Counted from the first letter of the stretch, positions 1 to 10,176 are shown. The stretch is 57,353 bases of DNA from Roseivivax marinus (GCF_900109705.1 NZ_FOAI01000019.1:1-57353); one strand, 5' to 3'. The notes: generated by a model not told the origin, from the letters alone. A program made the numbers and translations.

Positions 1-152
1 TCTTCCGGCGCACCGTCGATCTGGTCATACGCCCGGAAGTCACCGAAATACTTCGTGATCGCAGCCGTCAGCGTCGTCTTGCCGTGGTCGACGTGACCAA
101 TGGTGCCGATGTTGCAGTGCGGCTTGCCGCGTTCGAACTTTTCCTTTGCCAT
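1..152 (-). CDS. tuf: Elongation factor Tu, N-terminal 50 residues (cut by window edge)
   Basis: EF-Tu delivers aminoacyl-tRNA to the ribosome as a GTPase. The minus-strand frame reads [20 protein letters not shown] and continues with the P-loop GHVDHGKT at residues 19-26, then a typical EF-Tu switch I approach ending in DGAPE. The start is the ATG at 152 (reverse strand). The remainder lies left of the window. No fusA sits upstream, so this is probably the tuf copy that is not in the str ribosomal operon. That last point is inference from family gene order. Confidence 0.97.
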   Translation of the reverse strand, partial: MAKEKFERGKPHCNIGTIGHVDHGKTTLTAAITKYFGDFRAYDQIDGAPE

Positions 153-211
153 CTCTCACAGACGCCTTTGTTGAGGGTTCTTGGACCTGGCGGCCCGGCT
201 ACATCGCGGGC

Positions 212-240
212 CACATATTTTGTCGGGATCGGAAAATCAA
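212..240 (-). promoter_or_regulatory. Candidate promoter for tuf
   Basis: On the minus strand TTGATT (240-235) is followed after exactly 17 bases by TATGTG (217-212), about 60 bases upstream of the tuf ATG. The -35 matches the sigma-70 consensus well and the -10 only partly. It lies in the 116-base gap between the lipoprotein gene and tuf, where a strong promoter is expected. The call rests on motif and position only. Confidence 0.4.
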
Positions 241-268
241 GCGCGGTTTCCCGGCCCGCGGCCGACGC

Positions 269-937
269 TCAGCCGGCAGCCGGCACCGGCGGGGACGCAC
301 CTTCCGCAGCGTCACCCGAGGTGTCGGACGTGGTCGCCGCCTCGGCCTCCTCCGCGGTCTCCTCGGCCACCGCGTCGGCGCCGCCGAACCAGCCCTCGGA
401 CTGGGCCTGGCGCCGCATCCACTTCTCGATCTGCAGCGCGGCGTTCTTTGACAGGTTCTCGAGTTGCTCGGCCTTGGACTGGGTGACGCCGGAGCCCACG
501 ATGGTCTCGGGCGACGGTGCTTCCAACGCGGTGATCTCCTCGGCCTCGGGGTTGAGCCGCGCCTCGGACACGGTCTCGTAGACGCCGTCCTTCAGCACCG
601 AGACGCGCACGATCACGACCGACTTGGGCGAGAACACGATCGGAATGCCGGGCTGGGCCAGCACGAAGCCCTCGACGCTGACGCCGAGGTGGTAGAGCTG
701 GTCGCCCTGATAGCGGCGGAAGCGTTCCTCGAGTGCCGCGTCCATCGCCTCGATCCACTCGTCGCCGCTGGCCTTCCGCGAGGCCGGCCCCTGCACGATG
801 TTGGGCGCCGTCACCACGGCGTGACCGAGGCGGAAATCGCCAAGCGGGCGCAGCGGCCGTTCGAGCTCGCGCGCGCCGTCGGCGCAGGCGGCGAGCGTCA
901 GGCAGGCGGCGGACAGGATGGCCAGTCGGCGCAGCAT
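269..937 (-). CDS. Predicted lipoprotein, 222 aa, function unknown
   Basis: The protein starts MLRRLAILSAACLTLAACADG, a lipoprotein signal peptide with lipobox LAAC and Cys18 as the lipidated residue. An in-frame start 45 bases upstream exists, but the start at 937 has a good Shine-Dalgarno (GGAGGAAC) just before it and gives a correct signal peptide. The middle is a mixed alpha/beta domain; the end is acidic and rich in Ala and Glu (roughly residues 180-222). I do not recognise the family with confidence; similar lipoproteins are common in Rhodobacterales. The gene stands alone upstream of tuf on the same strand. Confidence 0.8.
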   Translation of the reverse strand: MLRRLAILSAACLTLAACADGARELERPLRPLGDFRLGHAVVTAPNIVQGPASRKASGDEWIEAMDAALEERFRRYQGDQLYHLGVSVEGFVLAQPGIPIVFSPKSVVIVRVSVLKDGVYETVSEARLNPEAEEITALEAPSPETIVGSGVTQSKAEQLENLSKNAALQIEKWMRRQAQSEGWFGGADAVAEETAEEAEAATTSDTSGDAAEGASPPVPAAG

Positions 938-1055
938 CGGGGTTCCTCCGGGGTCGGCGTGACCTCCGGCGGGATAGACCACACGGGCCTGCCGCGCAAC
1001 GCCGGGCGGCGTCCGGCGTATCGACGGAGGCCGCGCGACGCGGGCGGTCGCGATC

Positions 1056-1631
1056 TCAGTCGCGGTTGGCGCCGGGCACCCAGAGGACGTCGGCCCGTCC
1101 CTCGTCGTTGCCGATCCGCGCGGCCACGAAGAACCAGTCCGACAGGCGGTTGAGATAGGTCACCGCGGCTTCGTTCACGCCCTCGATCGCCGAAAGTTCG
1201 ATCACGTGGCGCTCGGCGCGACGGGCCACCGTGCGAGCATGGTGCAAGTGGGCCGAGACAGCCGAACCGCCCGGCAGGATGAAGCTGCGCAGCGGTTCGA
1301 GCTTCGCGTTCATCGCGTCGATCTCGCCTTCCAGCCGCTTGGTCTGCGAGGGCACCATACGCAGAGGCGTGTATTCGGCCTCCTGGTCGCGCTCCATGTC
1401 CGGGCGGCAGAGGTCCGCGCCGAGGTCGAAGAGATCGTTCTGGATGCGCGCGAGCTGCTCGGACATGACGCCCTCGGCATGGAGGCGGGCGATGCCCACG
1501 ACCGAGTTCAGCTCGTCGGTGGTGCCGTAGGCGACCACACGGGCCGAGTGCTTTGCCACACGGGTGCCGTCGCCCAGCGCGGTTTCCCCCGCGTCGCCGG
1601 TGCGGGTGTAAATCTTGTTCAGGACGACCAT
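1056..1631 (-). CDS. pduO: Cob(I)alamin adenosyltransferase, PduO type
   Basis: The enzyme transfers the adenosyl group of ATP to cob(I)alamin, giving coenzyme B12 in the cytosol. The 191-aa protein opens with VLNKIYTRTGDAGETALGDG, the ATP-binding N-terminal signature of PduO-type enzymes, followed by the TDELNS motif. A later stretch, PGGSAVSAHLHHARTVARRA, carries the conserved Arg-rich helix. Length is normal. It is the last gene of a minus-strand cluster: SDR, HIG1-like protein, then this gene only 4 bases after the HIG1-like stop, so co-transcription is likely. The symbol is by family; in B12-synthesising alphaproteobacteria the gene is also called cobO-like. Confidence 0.93.
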   Translation of the reverse strand: MVVLNKIYTRTGDAGETALGDGTRVAKHSARVVAYGTTDELNSVVGIARLHAEGVMSEQLARIQNDLFDLGADLCRPDMERDQEAEYTPLRMVPSQTKRLEGEIDAMNAKLEPLRSFILPGGSAVSAHLHHARTVARRAERHVIELSAIEGVNEAAVTYLNRLSDWFFVAARIGNDEGRADVLWVPGANRD

Positions 1632-1635
1632 GCTT

Positions 1636-1839
1636 TCAGCCTCCGCGCCGGACCCACACGAACAGCAGGATCAGCAGGACCGCAACGAACTGCGCCGCGA
1701 TCCGCCACCGCATGAGCTTGTTGGCGTATTTCTTGTTGAATTCCCCACCCTTCGCGAAGCCGCCGATGCCGGTCATGAGGATCACGACCACGACGAACAT
1801 CACGAGGGCCATGACGATGAATAGCGGGTCTGAGCTCAT
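1636..1839 (-). CDS. HIG1-like twin-transmembrane small protein, 67 aa
   Basis: This short protein (start ATG at 1839) has two hydrophobic segments, about residues 5-25 and 46-63. They are joined by a basic loop, GGEFNKKYANKLMRWRIAAQ, that resembles the loop of the HIG1 (hypoxia-induced) domain found in respiratory supercomplex factors. Bacterial twin-TM proteins of this kind are usually placed in the inner membrane, but their role is not established. It sits between the SDR gene and the adenosyltransferase on the same strand. The family assignment rests on pattern, length and topology. Confidence 0.8.
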   Translation of the reverse strand: MSSDPLFIVMALVMFVVVVILMTGIGGFAKGGEFNKKYANKLMRWRIAAQFVAVLLILLFVWVRRGG

Positions 1840-1880
1840 CTGTCCGTCCCTTTGCTTCCCTGCGCCGACGTAGCGCCGGG

Positions 1881-2711
1881 TTACGCCCGGTCGAGCAACC
1901 GGTCCAGCAGCCGCGCCGGCATCACCCGCTTGAGCGCACCCGCGACATGGGTGTGCGGGGTCACGTAATACCGCACCCGCGGGCGCGGGGCCTCGAGCGC
2001 GTGGATCAGCTTCTTCGTGACGTCCGAGGCGGGATAGCCGCCCCCGCTGCCCTCGTAGAGCTGGGTCAGCAGGCTTTCGCGATACTGATCGGCGCGCGCG
2101 CTCTTTTCCCAGTCCACCCATTTCTCGAACGCGGCGATGGCGTTCTTGCGAAAGGCGGTGTCGATGGGGCCGGGCTCGATCACCGAAACCTCGATGCCGG
2201 TGCCGCGCATCTCCATGCGAAGCGCGTCGGACCAGCCCTCGACCGCGAACTTGGTGGCGCAGTAGGCCCCGCGCCACTTGGTCGCGATGAGCCCCAGAAC
2301 CGACGAATTCATCACGATCCGCCCGCCGCCGTGGGCGCGCATCATCGGGATCACCCGTGTGGTCAGGTCATGCCAACCGAGGAAGTTCGACTCGAAGATC
2401 GCCCGCATGGCCGCGGGGGGCACATCCTCGAGCGGTCCGGGAATCGCGTAGGCGCCGTTGTGGAACACCGCGTCAAGCCGCCCGCCGGTGCGCTCCGCGA
2501 TCTCGGCCACGGCCGCGGCGATGCTGTCGGGATCGGCGTAGTCGAGGCGCAGCGCTTCCAGCCCCCCACCGGAGAGCCGTTCGACGTCCTCCGTTTTCCG
2601 GGCGGCGGCGAAAACGCGCCAGCCGCGCTCGGACAGGGTTCGGGCGGCATCGAGACCGATGCCCGAGGAACAGCCGGTGATCAGGAGAGTGCGCGTGTTA
2701 ATCTCGGTCAT
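1881..2711 (-). CDS. SDR-family NAD(P)-dependent oxidoreductase, 276 aa
   Basis: A classical short-chain dehydrogenase. The cofactor motif TGCSSGIG lies at residues 12-19, an NxAY-type element (HNGAYAIPG) follows, the catalytic Ser is in VMNSSVLG, and the YxxxK pair is in YCATK. After the active site the protein has the PGPIDT turn typical of classical SDRs. Substrate cannot be deduced. It is the first gene of the minus-strand cluster leading to the HIG1-like protein and the adenosyltransferase. The start is the ATG at 2711. Confidence 0.92.
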   Translation of the reverse strand: MTEINTRTLLITGCSSGIGLDAARTLSERGWRVFAAARKTEDVERLSGGGLEALRLDYADPDSIAAAVAEIAERTGGRLDAVFHNGAYAIPGPLEDVPPAAMRAIFESNFLGWHDLTTRVIPMMRAHGGGRIVMNSSVLGLIATKWRGAYCATKFAVEGWSDALRMEMRGTGIEVSVIEPGPIDTAFRKNAIAAFEKWVDWEKSARADQYRESLLTQLYEGSGGGYPASDVTKKLIHALEAPRPRVRYYVTPHTHVAGALKRVMPARLLDRLLDRA

Positions 2712-2774
2712 GTCCCGCGCTTACGATGACCGCGGGCGCGGCGCAATTGCGCGCCGCGCCGCAGGGGCGCCGCT

Positions 2775-3386
2775 TCAGCGCGACGCGGTCACAAGGTAGT
2801 CGGCCATCCAGCCAATGCGGTTGTTCTCGACGGTGCGAAGCTTGACCCAGCCATCGTTGCTGCGCAGCACCTGCACTTCGTCGCCGCGGCGAAGCTGTGC
2901 GATCACCGAGAAATTGGTACCGGGCCCGGTCCGCATGTTGACCACGTTGCCATCGACGACCCGCATGTCCGCGGAAGACTCTTCCGCGTTGGAGGAACTC
3001 GCGGTGGTCTCGCGCACGCTCACCCCGGTCTCGACGTCAGTGTCCGTGGTGCGGCGGGTGAGCGGCACGTCGGCCAGCGGATCGTCCGAGCCTGCGCTTC
3101 CGCTGTTCAGCGATACCGCGATCGGCTCGGGCGTGTCGGACGCCTGCGCCGGCGCCTTCTGCGCGGGCGTCGCCTCGGACGCTTCGGCGGAGGCGACGAC
3201 CTGCGTCAGCACGCCGCCGCTGTCGGCTCGCGCAACCTGCTCGGACTGCGCTTCGGCGGCGTCGGCTTCAGCCACCGCGTCGGCGTTCTTGTCCAGCCAC
3301 CAGCCGGGTTCGAAATCGGATCCGCCTGACATTTCGTAGAAGGCCAGGAACAGGGCCCCGAACGTCACCAGAATGAACTTGTACAT
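2775..3386 (-). CDS. Membrane-anchored protein with C-terminal bacterial SH3 domain
   Basis: The 203-aa product starts MYKFILVTFGALFLAFYEMSGG, a single N-terminal membrane segment or uncleaved signal. A long low-complexity linker rich in Ala, Glu, Ser and Asp follows (about residues 25-135), then an SH3b domain with VVDGNVVNMRTGPGTNFSVI and GDEVQVLRSNDGWVKLRT. SH3b domains commonly bind peptidoglycan or cell-surface peptides, so a periplasmic role is likely. The start at 3386 was preferred over one 36 bases upstream because AGGTGA precedes it and the signal segment then begins at residue 1. It is divergent from parC across a 179-base gap. Confidence 0.85.
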   Translation of the reverse strand: MYKFILVTFGALFLAFYEMSGGSDFEPGWWLDKNADAVAEADAAEAQSEQVARADSGGVLTQVVASAEASEATPAQKAPAQASDTPEPIAVSLNSGSAGSDDPLADVPLTRRTTDTDVETGVSVRETTASSSNAEESSADMRVVDGNVVNMRTGPGTNFSVIAQLRRGDEVQVLRSNDGWVKLRTVENNRIGWMADYLVTASR

Positions 3387-3565
3387 GGTCGTCACCTCGT
3401 TGGCTCGACCGCCGGCCTTCAATGGACCGGCGACATCTTGCTTACTCGATTCCCAACCTTTCGCGTAGCCAAAATGTTTCCCGAAATAAGCATCGCGCGC
3501 GATCCTATCAGCCGTAGAGGCGCATCCGCTTTACCCCTGCCGCGGGCGTGTATATCACAGGATTT

Positions 3566-5884
3566 ATGGATGATCCGGCCGATGACCCCAACATGAACAC
3601 CCGTGACCTCGCCGAGCCGTTGAGCCGCGCGATCGGTGAGCGCTATCTGACCTACGCGCTTTCGACGATCATGAATCGGGCACTTCCCGATGCGCGCGAC
3701 GGCCTGAAGCCCGTGCACCGGCGAATCCTCTTCGCGATGCGCGAGTTGCGACTCGCGTCCAACGGCGGCTTCCGCAAGTCGGCCAAGATCTCGGGCGACG
3801 TGATGGGCAACTACCACCCGCACGGCGACGCCGCGATCTACGACGCGATGGCCCGCCTCGCCCAGGACTTCGTGATCCGCTACAAGCTGGTCGACGGCCA
3901 GGGCAACTTCGGTAACATCGACGGCGACAACCCGGCCGCCTCGCGCTACACCGAGGCCCGGCTGTCGGTCGCGGCCGAGGCGCTGCTGGACGGCCTCAAC
4001 GAGAACGCCGTCGACTTCCGCCCGAACTACGACGGCACGCTCGAAGAACCCGCCGTCCTGCCCGCGTCGTTCCCGAACCTGCTGGCCAACGGCGCCTCGG
4101 GAATCGCGGTGGGCATGGCCACGAACATCCCGCCGCACAACATCGGCGAGTTGATCGATGCCTGCCTGCACCTGATCCGCACGCCGAACGCGCAGGACGA
4201 CACGCTGGTCAACTACATCCCCGGCCCGGACTTCCCCACCGGGGGCGTGCTGGTCGAGGGCCGGGACCAGATCCTGCAGGCCTACCGCACCGGCCGCGGC
4301 TCGTTCCGCCTGCGCGCGCGCTGGCATATCGAGGATCTCGGCCGGGGCACGTGGCAGATCGTGGTCACCGAGATCCCCTACCAGGTCCAGAAGTCGAAGC
4401 TGGTGGAACGGCTGGCCGAACTGATCCAGACCAAGAAGGTCCCGATCCTCGCCGACATCCGCGACGAGAGCGCCGAGGACGTCCGCATGATCCTCGAGCC
4501 GCGCTCGAAGAACGTCGATCCCGACGTGATGATGTCGACGCTGTTCAAGAACTCGGACCTCGAACTGCGCTTCTCTCTCAACATGAACGTGCTGATCGAC
4601 GGCGTGACGCCCAAGGTCTGCTCGCTCAAGGAAGTGCTGCGCGCCTTCCTCGATTTCAGGCGCGACGTGCTGATCCGCCGCTCGCACCACCGGATGGAGA
4701 AGATCGACCACCGGCTCGAGGTGCTCGAAGGCCTGATCGTCGCCTTCCTCAACCTCGACCGCGTTATCGACATCATCCGTTACGACGACGACCCCAAGGC
4801 GGCGCTGATGCGCGAGGACTGGGGCCGCGACCACGTCCGCGCCACGTCCGAGAAGGACTACATCGCCCCCGCGCCCCTGCCCGACGACGGTGCGGTCAGC
4901 CTGACCGAGGTCCAGGCCGAGGCCATCCTGAACATGCGCCTGCGCTCGTTGCGCCGCCTCGAGGAAATCGAGCTGGTGGCCGAACGCGACCGCCTGATGG
5001 AGGAACGCGCCGGGATCGAGGACCTGCTGGCCAGCGAGGACCTGCAATGGTCGCGCATCTCGGACCAGCTCAAAGAGACCAAGAAGGCCTTCACCAAGGA
5101 CGTGGCGGGCAAGCGTCGCACCCTCATCGAAGAGGCCGGCGAATCCGAGGACGTGCCGATCGAGGCGATGATCGACCGCGAGCCGATCACGGTCGTCTGC
5201 TCCGAGCGCGGCTGGATCCGCGCGCTCAGCGGGCACGTCGCGCTGGACCGTGAGCTCAAGTTCAAGGACGGCGACGGACCGCGCTTCATCTTCCACGCCG
5301 AGACCACCGACAAGCTGCTGGTCTTCGGCTCGAACGGGCGCTTTTACACGGTATCGGCCGCGAACCTGCCCGGCGGGCGCGGCATGGGCGAGCCGCTGCG
5401 CCTGATGGTCGACCTTCCGAACGAGGCCGAGATCATCGACATCCTGATCCACCAGCCGCGCCGCAAGCTGCTGCTTGCGTCCACCGCGGGCGACGGTTTC
5501 GTCGTGCCCGAGGACGAGGTCGTGGCGCAGACCCGCGCGGGCAAGCAGGTCCTGACGGTGCGGGGCGACACCCGTGCCGCACTCTGCAAGCCGACAGCGG
5601 GCAATGCCGTCGCGGTGGTGGGCGAGAACCGCAAGCTGCTGGTCTTCGACATCGCCGAGCTGCCCGAAATGGCCAAGGGCAAGGGCGTGCGCCTGCAGAA
5701 GTACAAGGACGGCGGACTCTCGGACGCGATCACCTTCACGCTCGAGGCCGGTCTGACATGGCTGGACCCGGCAGGCCGCACGCGCACCGTCGCACAACCC
5801 GAGCTGGACGAGTGGCGCGCCAAGCGGGCGACCGCGGGCCGGATGGCGCCGCGCGGCTTCCCGCGGGACAACCGCTTTACCTGA
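3566..5884 (+). CDS. parC: DNA topoisomerase IV subunit A
   Basis: ParC forms the breakage-reunion half of topoisomerase IV, which decatenates daughter chromosomes. The N-terminus reads [39 protein letters not shown] in consecutive segments, and the active-site Tyr is residue 128 in SRYTEARLS. The 772-aa protein lacks the GyrA-box seen in gyrase A, and its C-terminal propeller is short, both favouring ParC over GyrA. A GTG start 18 bases upstream is possible; the ATG at 3566 matches the usual acidic leader before the conserved region. It is monocistronic in appearance, with DUF898 following after 42 bases. Confidence 0.95.
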   Translation: MDDPADDPNMNTRDLAEPLSRAIGERYLTYALSTIMNRALPDARDGLKPVHRRILFAMRELRLASNGGFRKSAKISGDVMGNYHPHGDAAIYDAMARLAQDFVIRYKLVDGQGNFGNIDGDNPAASRYTEARLSVAAEALLDGLNENAVDFRPNYDGTLEEPAVLPASFPNLLANGASGIAVGMATNIPPHNIGELIDACLHLIRTPNAQDDTLVNYIPGPDFPTGGVLVEGRDQILQAYRTGRGSFRLRARWHIEDLGRGTWQIVVTEIPYQVQKSKLVERLAELIQTKKVPILADIRDESAEDVRMILEPRSKNVDPDVMMSTLFKNSDLELRFSLNMNVLIDGVTPKVCSLKEVLRAFLDFRRDVLIRRSHHRMEKIDHRLEVLEGLIVAFLNLDRVIDIIRYDDDPKAALMREDWGRDHVRATSEKDYIAPAPLPDDGAVSLTEVQAEAILNMRLRSLRRLEEIELVAERDRLMEERAGIEDLLASEDLQWSRISDQLKETKKAFTKDVAGKRRTLIEEAGESEDVPIEAMIDREPITVVCSERGWIRALSGHVALDRELKFKDGDGPRFIFHAETTDKLLVFGSNGRFYTVSAANLPGGRGMGEPLRLMVDLPNEAEIIDILIHQPRRKLLLASTAGDGFVVPEDEVVAQTRAGKQVLTVRGDTRAALCKPTAGNAVAVVGENRKLLVFDIAELPEMAKGKGVRLQKYKDGGLSDAITFTLEAGLTWLDPAGRTRTVAQPELDEWRAKRATAGRMAPRGFPRDNRFT

Positions 5885-5926
5885 CGCGGCGCGCTGTGGC
5901 GGGCGCGGGAAACGCACGGAGGCCGA

Positions 5927-7177
5927 ATGACCGACACGCCGCCGCCGCACCCGGCCGAGGCGCCGCCGCCCCTTCCGCCGCGCGCCGCCGGGCCGCGCTA
6001 CACCGGTGCGCCCTACCCGATCTTCATGCTCGGGCTTAAGACCGGGCTGCTGACGGTCCTGACGCTCGGCATCTACCGCTTCTGGGCCAAGACCCGGGTC
6101 CGACGCTACATCTGGTCGTCGGTCGAGCTCGACGGCGACCGGTTTGAATACACCGGAACGGGCGTAGAGAAGCTCCTCGGCTTCCTGCTGGCGGTGGTGA
6201 TCCTCGCCGTCTACGTCGGGCTGATCCAGATCGGGCTGTTCTATTTCGGCCTCACGCTCTGGACCGAGCCGGAGACCCGGGTCGAGGTCCTGGCCCGCTC
6301 CGTGGCCTTCCTGCTGACCGGCGCGGCGGTGCTGCCCTTCGTCCAGTTCGCGATCTACCGCGCGCGGCGCTACCGGCTGGCGCGCACGCGCTGGCGGGGC
6401 ATCCGCTTCGGCATGGACAAGGCGGCGTGGGGCTACGCGGTCCGCGCGCTGGGGTACATGGCCCTCACCGGGGTGACGCTGGGCCTGCTTCTGCCACTGC
6501 AGACCTTCCGGCTGACGCGCTACATGACCGACCGCAGCTGGTTCGGCGACACGCGTTTCCGGCAGGAGGGCCACTGGACCGCGCTTTACGGCGCGATGCG
6601 GCAGATATTCTACGCGGTGGCGTTCGGCGCGGCCGCCGCCCTCATCACCTACCTGCTGGAGTGGCCACTGCTGCCGCCTCTCGCCCTGCCAGCCACCGGC
6701 ATCTGGCTGGTGTTCGGCCTCTTCGTCTACCGCGTCAGGTCCTTCGCCTACCTCGCCTCGCACACGGTCCTCGACGGGCATGCGGGCCTCACCGCGTCAC
6801 CGTCGGTGAAGACCATCTTCACACGCTACGCGCTCGGCAGCCTCGCCATCGGCCTCGTGTCCTCGGTGGTCTTCGGCGTGCTCGGCGGCGCCATCGCGAT
6901 CATCGCGGGCGGGGCCGGGCAGATGGCGGGGGAGGACGGCGCATTGGTGGGCCTTGTCGTCGCCGCGCTGCCGGCCATGATGGTCTACCTTCTCGGCTTC
7001 GTCTTCATCGGCGCGGCGACGCTGGCGCTGATCTCCCAGCCGGTGCTGGCGCATTATGTCACGACGCTGACCGTCTCGGACGCCGATGCGCTCGGCGCCG
7101 TACAGCAGCGCACGGGCGATCGCGGCGCGGATGCCGAAGGCTTCGCCGACGCGCTCGACCTCGGCGGGGCGTTCTGA
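5927..7177 (+). CDS. YjgN/DUF898-family membrane protein, 416 aa
   Basis: The N-terminal Pro-rich stretch (about 25 residues) leads into YTGAPYPIFMLGLKTGLLTVLTLGIYRFWAKTRVRRYIWS in consecutive segments, the hallmark of the DUF898 (YjgN) family. The pattern recurs in the second half, followed by more hydrophobic segments, for roughly seven to eight membrane helices. Function is unknown. It is preceded by a good Shine-Dalgarno (GGAGGC). Its stop lies only 4 bases before the start of an M48 metallopeptidase gene, a pairing that suggests a shared envelope role. Confidence 0.88.
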   Translation: MTDTPPPHPAEAPPPLPPRAAGPRYTGAPYPIFMLGLKTGLLTVLTLGIYRFWAKTRVRRYIWSSVELDGDRFEYTGTGVEKLLGFLLAVVILAVYVGLIQIGLFYFGLTLWTEPETRVEVLARSVAFLLTGAAVLPFVQFAIYRARRYRLARTRWRGIRFGMDKAAWGYAVRALGYMALTGVTLGLLLPLQTFRLTRYMTDRSWFGDTRFRQEGHWTALYGAMRQIFYAVAFGAAAALITYLLEWPLLPPLALPATGIWLVFGLFVYRVRSFAYLASHTVLDGHAGLTASPSVKTIFTRYALGSLAIGLVSSVVFGVLGGAIAIIAGGAGQMAGEDGALVGLVVAALPAMMVYLLGFVFIGAATLALISQPVLAHYVTTLTVSDADALGAVQQRTGDRGADAEGFADALDLGGAF

Positions 7178-7181
7178 GGCG

Positions 7182-8303
7182 ATGGACACCACAGCGCGCT
7201 TTTCCGACGGGCTTACCGCCGCCACCCGCGAGGTTCGCGTGCGGCTGTCCGCCGACCGGCTGGCCCTGATGATCGAAGGGGCGGGCACGGACGCGCCCCT
7301 GCGCTGGCCGTTGGGCGAGCTGCGCGCCCTGCCCGACCATTCCCGGCCCGACGAGATCGTCCTGACCCATGTGGAGCCGCACGGCGACGAGACGCAGGTG
7401 CAGGCCGCGCGGCTTGTCGTGTCGGAGCCCGACGCGGTGGCGTGGCTGCACCGGACCCGGCCTGCGCTGTTCTCGCGCCCGCATCGTCCGGGCACCGCGC
7501 GGCGCCTCGCGCTCTACGGCGGCGGCGCGCTGGCGGCGGTGGTGCTGATGCTGTTCGTCATCCTGCCCGCGCTTGCCGGCACGCTGGCAGGGATGCTGCC
7601 GCCCGAGCGCGAACAGGCCTTCGGTCAGACCGTCCTGAGGCAGATGGAGCGCGTGCTTGGCGCGGAAGATGCCGGCGCGCTCGATTGCTCGAGCACGGAC
7701 GGACGTGCCGCACTCGACCTGATGACGGCGCGGCTCACCGAGGGGCGCGACCTCGCCTACGACATCGACGTGCGGGTCTTCGACCACGACATGGTCAACG
7801 CCTTCGCCGCGCCGGGCGGCCAGATCGTGCTGATCCGGGGCATGCTCGACCTCGCCGAGGGCCGGGACGAGATCGCCGCCGTCCTCGCTCACGAGATTGG
7901 CCACGTGGAAGCCCGCGACCCCACCCGTGCGGCGCTGCGCACAGCCGGGTCGGTCGGCCTTCTCGGGCTTCTGTTCGGCGATTTCGCCGGTGGCGCGGTC
8001 ATGTTGACGTTGGCCGAGCGGCTGATCGACGCCTCTTACAGCCAGAAGGCCGAGGCCCGCGCCGACCGCTATGCCTACGGGCTGCTGCGCGAGGCGCAGG
8101 TGGAACCGGCCGCACTTGGCGACCTGTTCGAAACGCTGGCCGGGGAGGCCGGCGAAGCCCCCGGCGCACTGTCGCATTTCCTGAGCCACCCGCGCCTGTC
8201 GGACCGCGTCGAGGCCGCCCGCGCCGCCACGCGGGAGGACGCGGAGACCCGTCCGATCCTCGACGACGCGGCCTGGACCGACCTGCGCAACATCTGCGGA
8301 TAA
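7182..8303 (+). CDS. M48-family metallopeptidase with N-terminal domain and TM anchor
   Basis: The 373-aa protein carries the zinc-protease motif HEIGH at residues 237-241. A further conserved stretch, YSQKAEARADRYA, supplies the third zinc ligand (Glu of EARAD), and SHPRLSDRVEAAR closes the catalytic domain as in BepA/Oma1-like M48 proteases. Residues 1-100 form a soluble domain; a membrane helix lies near residues 108-135. The start at 7182 was chosen because it follows the DUF898 stop with GAGGCG before it. It probably acts in envelope quality control, but the substrate is unknown. Confidence 0.92.
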   Translation: MDTTARFSDGLTAATREVRVRLSADRLALMIEGAGTDAPLRWPLGELRALPDHSRPDEIVLTHVEPHGDETQVQAARLVVSEPDAVAWLHRTRPALFSRPHRPGTARRLALYGGGALAAVVLMLFVILPALAGTLAGMLPPEREQAFGQTVLRQMERVLGAEDAGALDCSSTDGRAALDLMTARLTEGRDLAYDIDVRVFDHDMVNAFAAPGGQIVLIRGMLDLAEGRDEIAAVLAHEIGHVEARDPTRAALRTAGSVGLLGLLFGDFAGGAVMLTLAERLIDASYSQKAEARADRYAYGLLREAQVEPAALGDLFETLAGEAGEAPGALSHFLSHPRLSDRVEAARAATREDAETRPILDDAAWTDLRNICG

Positions 8304-8479
8304 CGGGCAGGTTCGCGGCGTTTCTTGCGTTCCACGCATGGGTGCATGCCGAAAACGCGACGTTCCGGGTCCATGAAGCGCCGGTTTTCCCCTGTTGCCG
8401 TGCCGGTCTGGGCGTTATCTCAATGCCAGCACACCGGCGCCCATCCCACGCGGCGCCAGCTTGAGGAGGTCAGAAGCGC

Positions 8480-9238
8480 ATGAAGGTACTCGTGCCCGTC
8501 AAAAGGGTGATCGACTACAACGTGAAGGTCCGGGTTAAGTCGGACGGCACCGGGGTCGATCTCGCCAACGTCAAGATGTCGATGAACCCGTTCGACGAGA
8601 TCGCCGTCGAAGAGGCGATCCGGCTGAAAGAGGCCGGCAAGGCCGAAGAAGTGATCGCGGTCTCGATCGGCGTGAAGCAGGCGCAGGAAACCCTGCGGAC
8701 CGCGCTCGCCATGGGCGCCGACCGGGCGATCCTGATCGTCGCGGCCGACGACGTCCACCAGGACATCGAGCCGCTGGCCGTCGCGAAGCTCCTGAAGGGC
8801 GTGATCGACGCCGAGGAGCCGGGCCTCGTCATCGCCGGCAAGCAGGCGATCGACAACGACCTGAACGCCACCGGCCAGATGCTGGCCGCGCTGACCGGCT
8901 GGGCGCAGGCGACGAACGCCAACACGCTCGACATCGACGGCGATCACGCCGTGGTCGCGCGCGAGGTGGACGGCGGCCTGCAGACCATCAAGGTCAAGAT
9001 GCCCGCCATCGTCACCACCGACCTGCGCCTCAACGAGCCGCGCTATGCGTCGCTTCCGAACATCATGAAGGCCAAGAAGAAGCCCCTCGAGGAGAAGACC
9101 CCCGAGGATTACGGCGTCGACGTGAGCCCCCGCCTCGAGGTTGTGAAGACCGCCGAGCCGCCGGAGCGCGCCGCGGGCGAGATGGTGCCCGACGTCGATA
9201 CGCTCGTGGCGAAGCTCAAGGAAAAGGGAGTCGTGTGA
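8480..9238 (+). CDS. etfB: Electron transfer flavoprotein subunit beta
   Basis: EtfB pairs with EtfA to accept electrons from acyl-CoA dehydrogenases and pass them to ETF-ubiquinone oxidoreductase. The 252-aa protein begins [20 protein letters not shown] and shows [30 protein letters not shown] and [20 protein letters not shown], all family signatures including the adenine-nucleotide pocket and recognition loop. GAGGAG precedes the ATG by 9 bases. Its stop overlaps the etfA start (TGATG), so the two subunits are translationally coupled. Confidence 0.97.
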   Translation: MKVLVPVKRVIDYNVKVRVKSDGTGVDLANVKMSMNPFDEIAVEEAIRLKEAGKAEEVIAVSIGVKQAQETLRTALAMGADRAILIVAADDVHQDIEPLAVAKLLKGVIDAEEPGLVIAGKQAIDNDLNATGQMLAALTGWAQATNANTLDIDGDHAVVAREVDGGLQTIKVKMPAIVTTDLRLNEPRYASLPNIMKAKKKPLEEKTPEDYGVDVSPRLEVVKTAEPPERAAGEMVPDVDTLVAKLKEKGVV

Positions 9239-10164
9239 TGGCCGTTCTTCTGATGGCAGAAATCAACGACGGCGCGCTGTCGATGGACGCCACCGCCAAG
9301 GCGGTTGCGGCGGTCAGCTCGCTGGGAGATGTGCACGTTCTCGCCGTTGGCGCCAAGGCCGCCGACGCGGCCAACGAGGCAGCCACGATCGACGGCGTGG
9401 CCAAGGTGCTGGTCGCCGAGGACGCGCGCTACGGTCACCGTCTCGCGGAGCCGACCGCGGCGCTCGTCGCCAAGCTTGCCGAGGGCTACGACCACATCGT
9501 CGCGCCTGCGACCACCGACGCCAAGAACATCCTGCCGCGCGTCGCCGCGCTGCTGGATGTCATGGTGCTGACCGACGTGACCAACGTGGTCGATGCCGAC
9601 ACGTTCGAGCGTCCGATCTACGCCGGCAACGCGATGCAGACCGTCAAGTCGAAGGACGCCAAGAAGGTGCTGACCATCCGCACCTCGACCTTCGACGCGG
9701 CCGGAACCGGTGGCTCCGCCTCGGTCGAAACCGTGGACGCGGCGGACGATCCGGCCGTGTCCGAGTGGGTCGAGGACAAGCTTGCCGAAAGCGACCGTCC
9801 GGAACTCACCTCCGCGGGCATCGTCGTCTCGGGTGGCCGCGGCGTTGGCTCGGAAGAGAACTTCGCGGTGGTCGAGAAGCTCGCCGACAAGCTCGGTGCG
9901 GCCGTGGGCGCCTCGCGCGCGGCGGTCGATTCGGGCTTCGCCCCGAACGACTGGCAGGTCGGTCAGACCGGCAAGGTCGTGGCCCCCGATCTCTACATCG
10001 CCGTGGGCATCTCGGGCGCGATCCAGCACCTTGCCGGCATGAAGGACTCCAAGGTGATCGTCGCGATCAACAAGGACGAAGAGGCGCCGATCTTCCAGGT
10101 GGCCGATTACGGCCTCGTGGGCGACCTCTTCGAAGTGGTCCCCGAGCTGACCGAGAAGGTCTGA
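9238..10164 (+). CDS. etfA: Electron transfer flavoprotein subunit alpha
   Basis: The 308-aa FAD-binding subunit of ETF. The C-terminal domain shows [49 protein letters not shown] and [20 protein letters not shown], which contact FAD. I take the ATG at 9238, overlapping the etfB TGA, rather than a GTG one codon earlier. A strong intrinsic terminator directly after the stop closes the etfBA operon. Confidence 0.97.
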   Translation: MAVLLMAEINDGALSMDATAKAVAAVSSLGDVHVLAVGAKAADAANEAATIDGVAKVLVAEDARYGHRLAEPTAALVAKLAEGYDHIVAPATTDAKNILPRVAALLDVMVLTDVTNVVDADTFERPIYAGNAMQTVKSKDAKKVLTIRTSTFDAAGTGGSASVETVDAADDPAVSEWVEDKLAESDRPELTSAGIVVSGGRGVGSEENFAVVEKLADKLGAAVGASRAAVDSGFAPNDWQVGQTGKVVAPDLYIAVGISGAIQHLAGMKDSKVIVAINKDEEAPIFQVADYGLVGDLFEVVPELTEKV

Positions 10165-10176
10165 TAGGACGACAGA

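Noticed and set aside
3419-6781. 1120-codon open frame antisense to parC and DUF898
   Set aside because: It mirrors two clear genes; the protein is rich in Arg, Gln, Asp and His from GC-rich wobble bases and shows no domain. Similar long antisense frames over the BMP operon, petABC, uvrC and dapF were dropped for the same reason.
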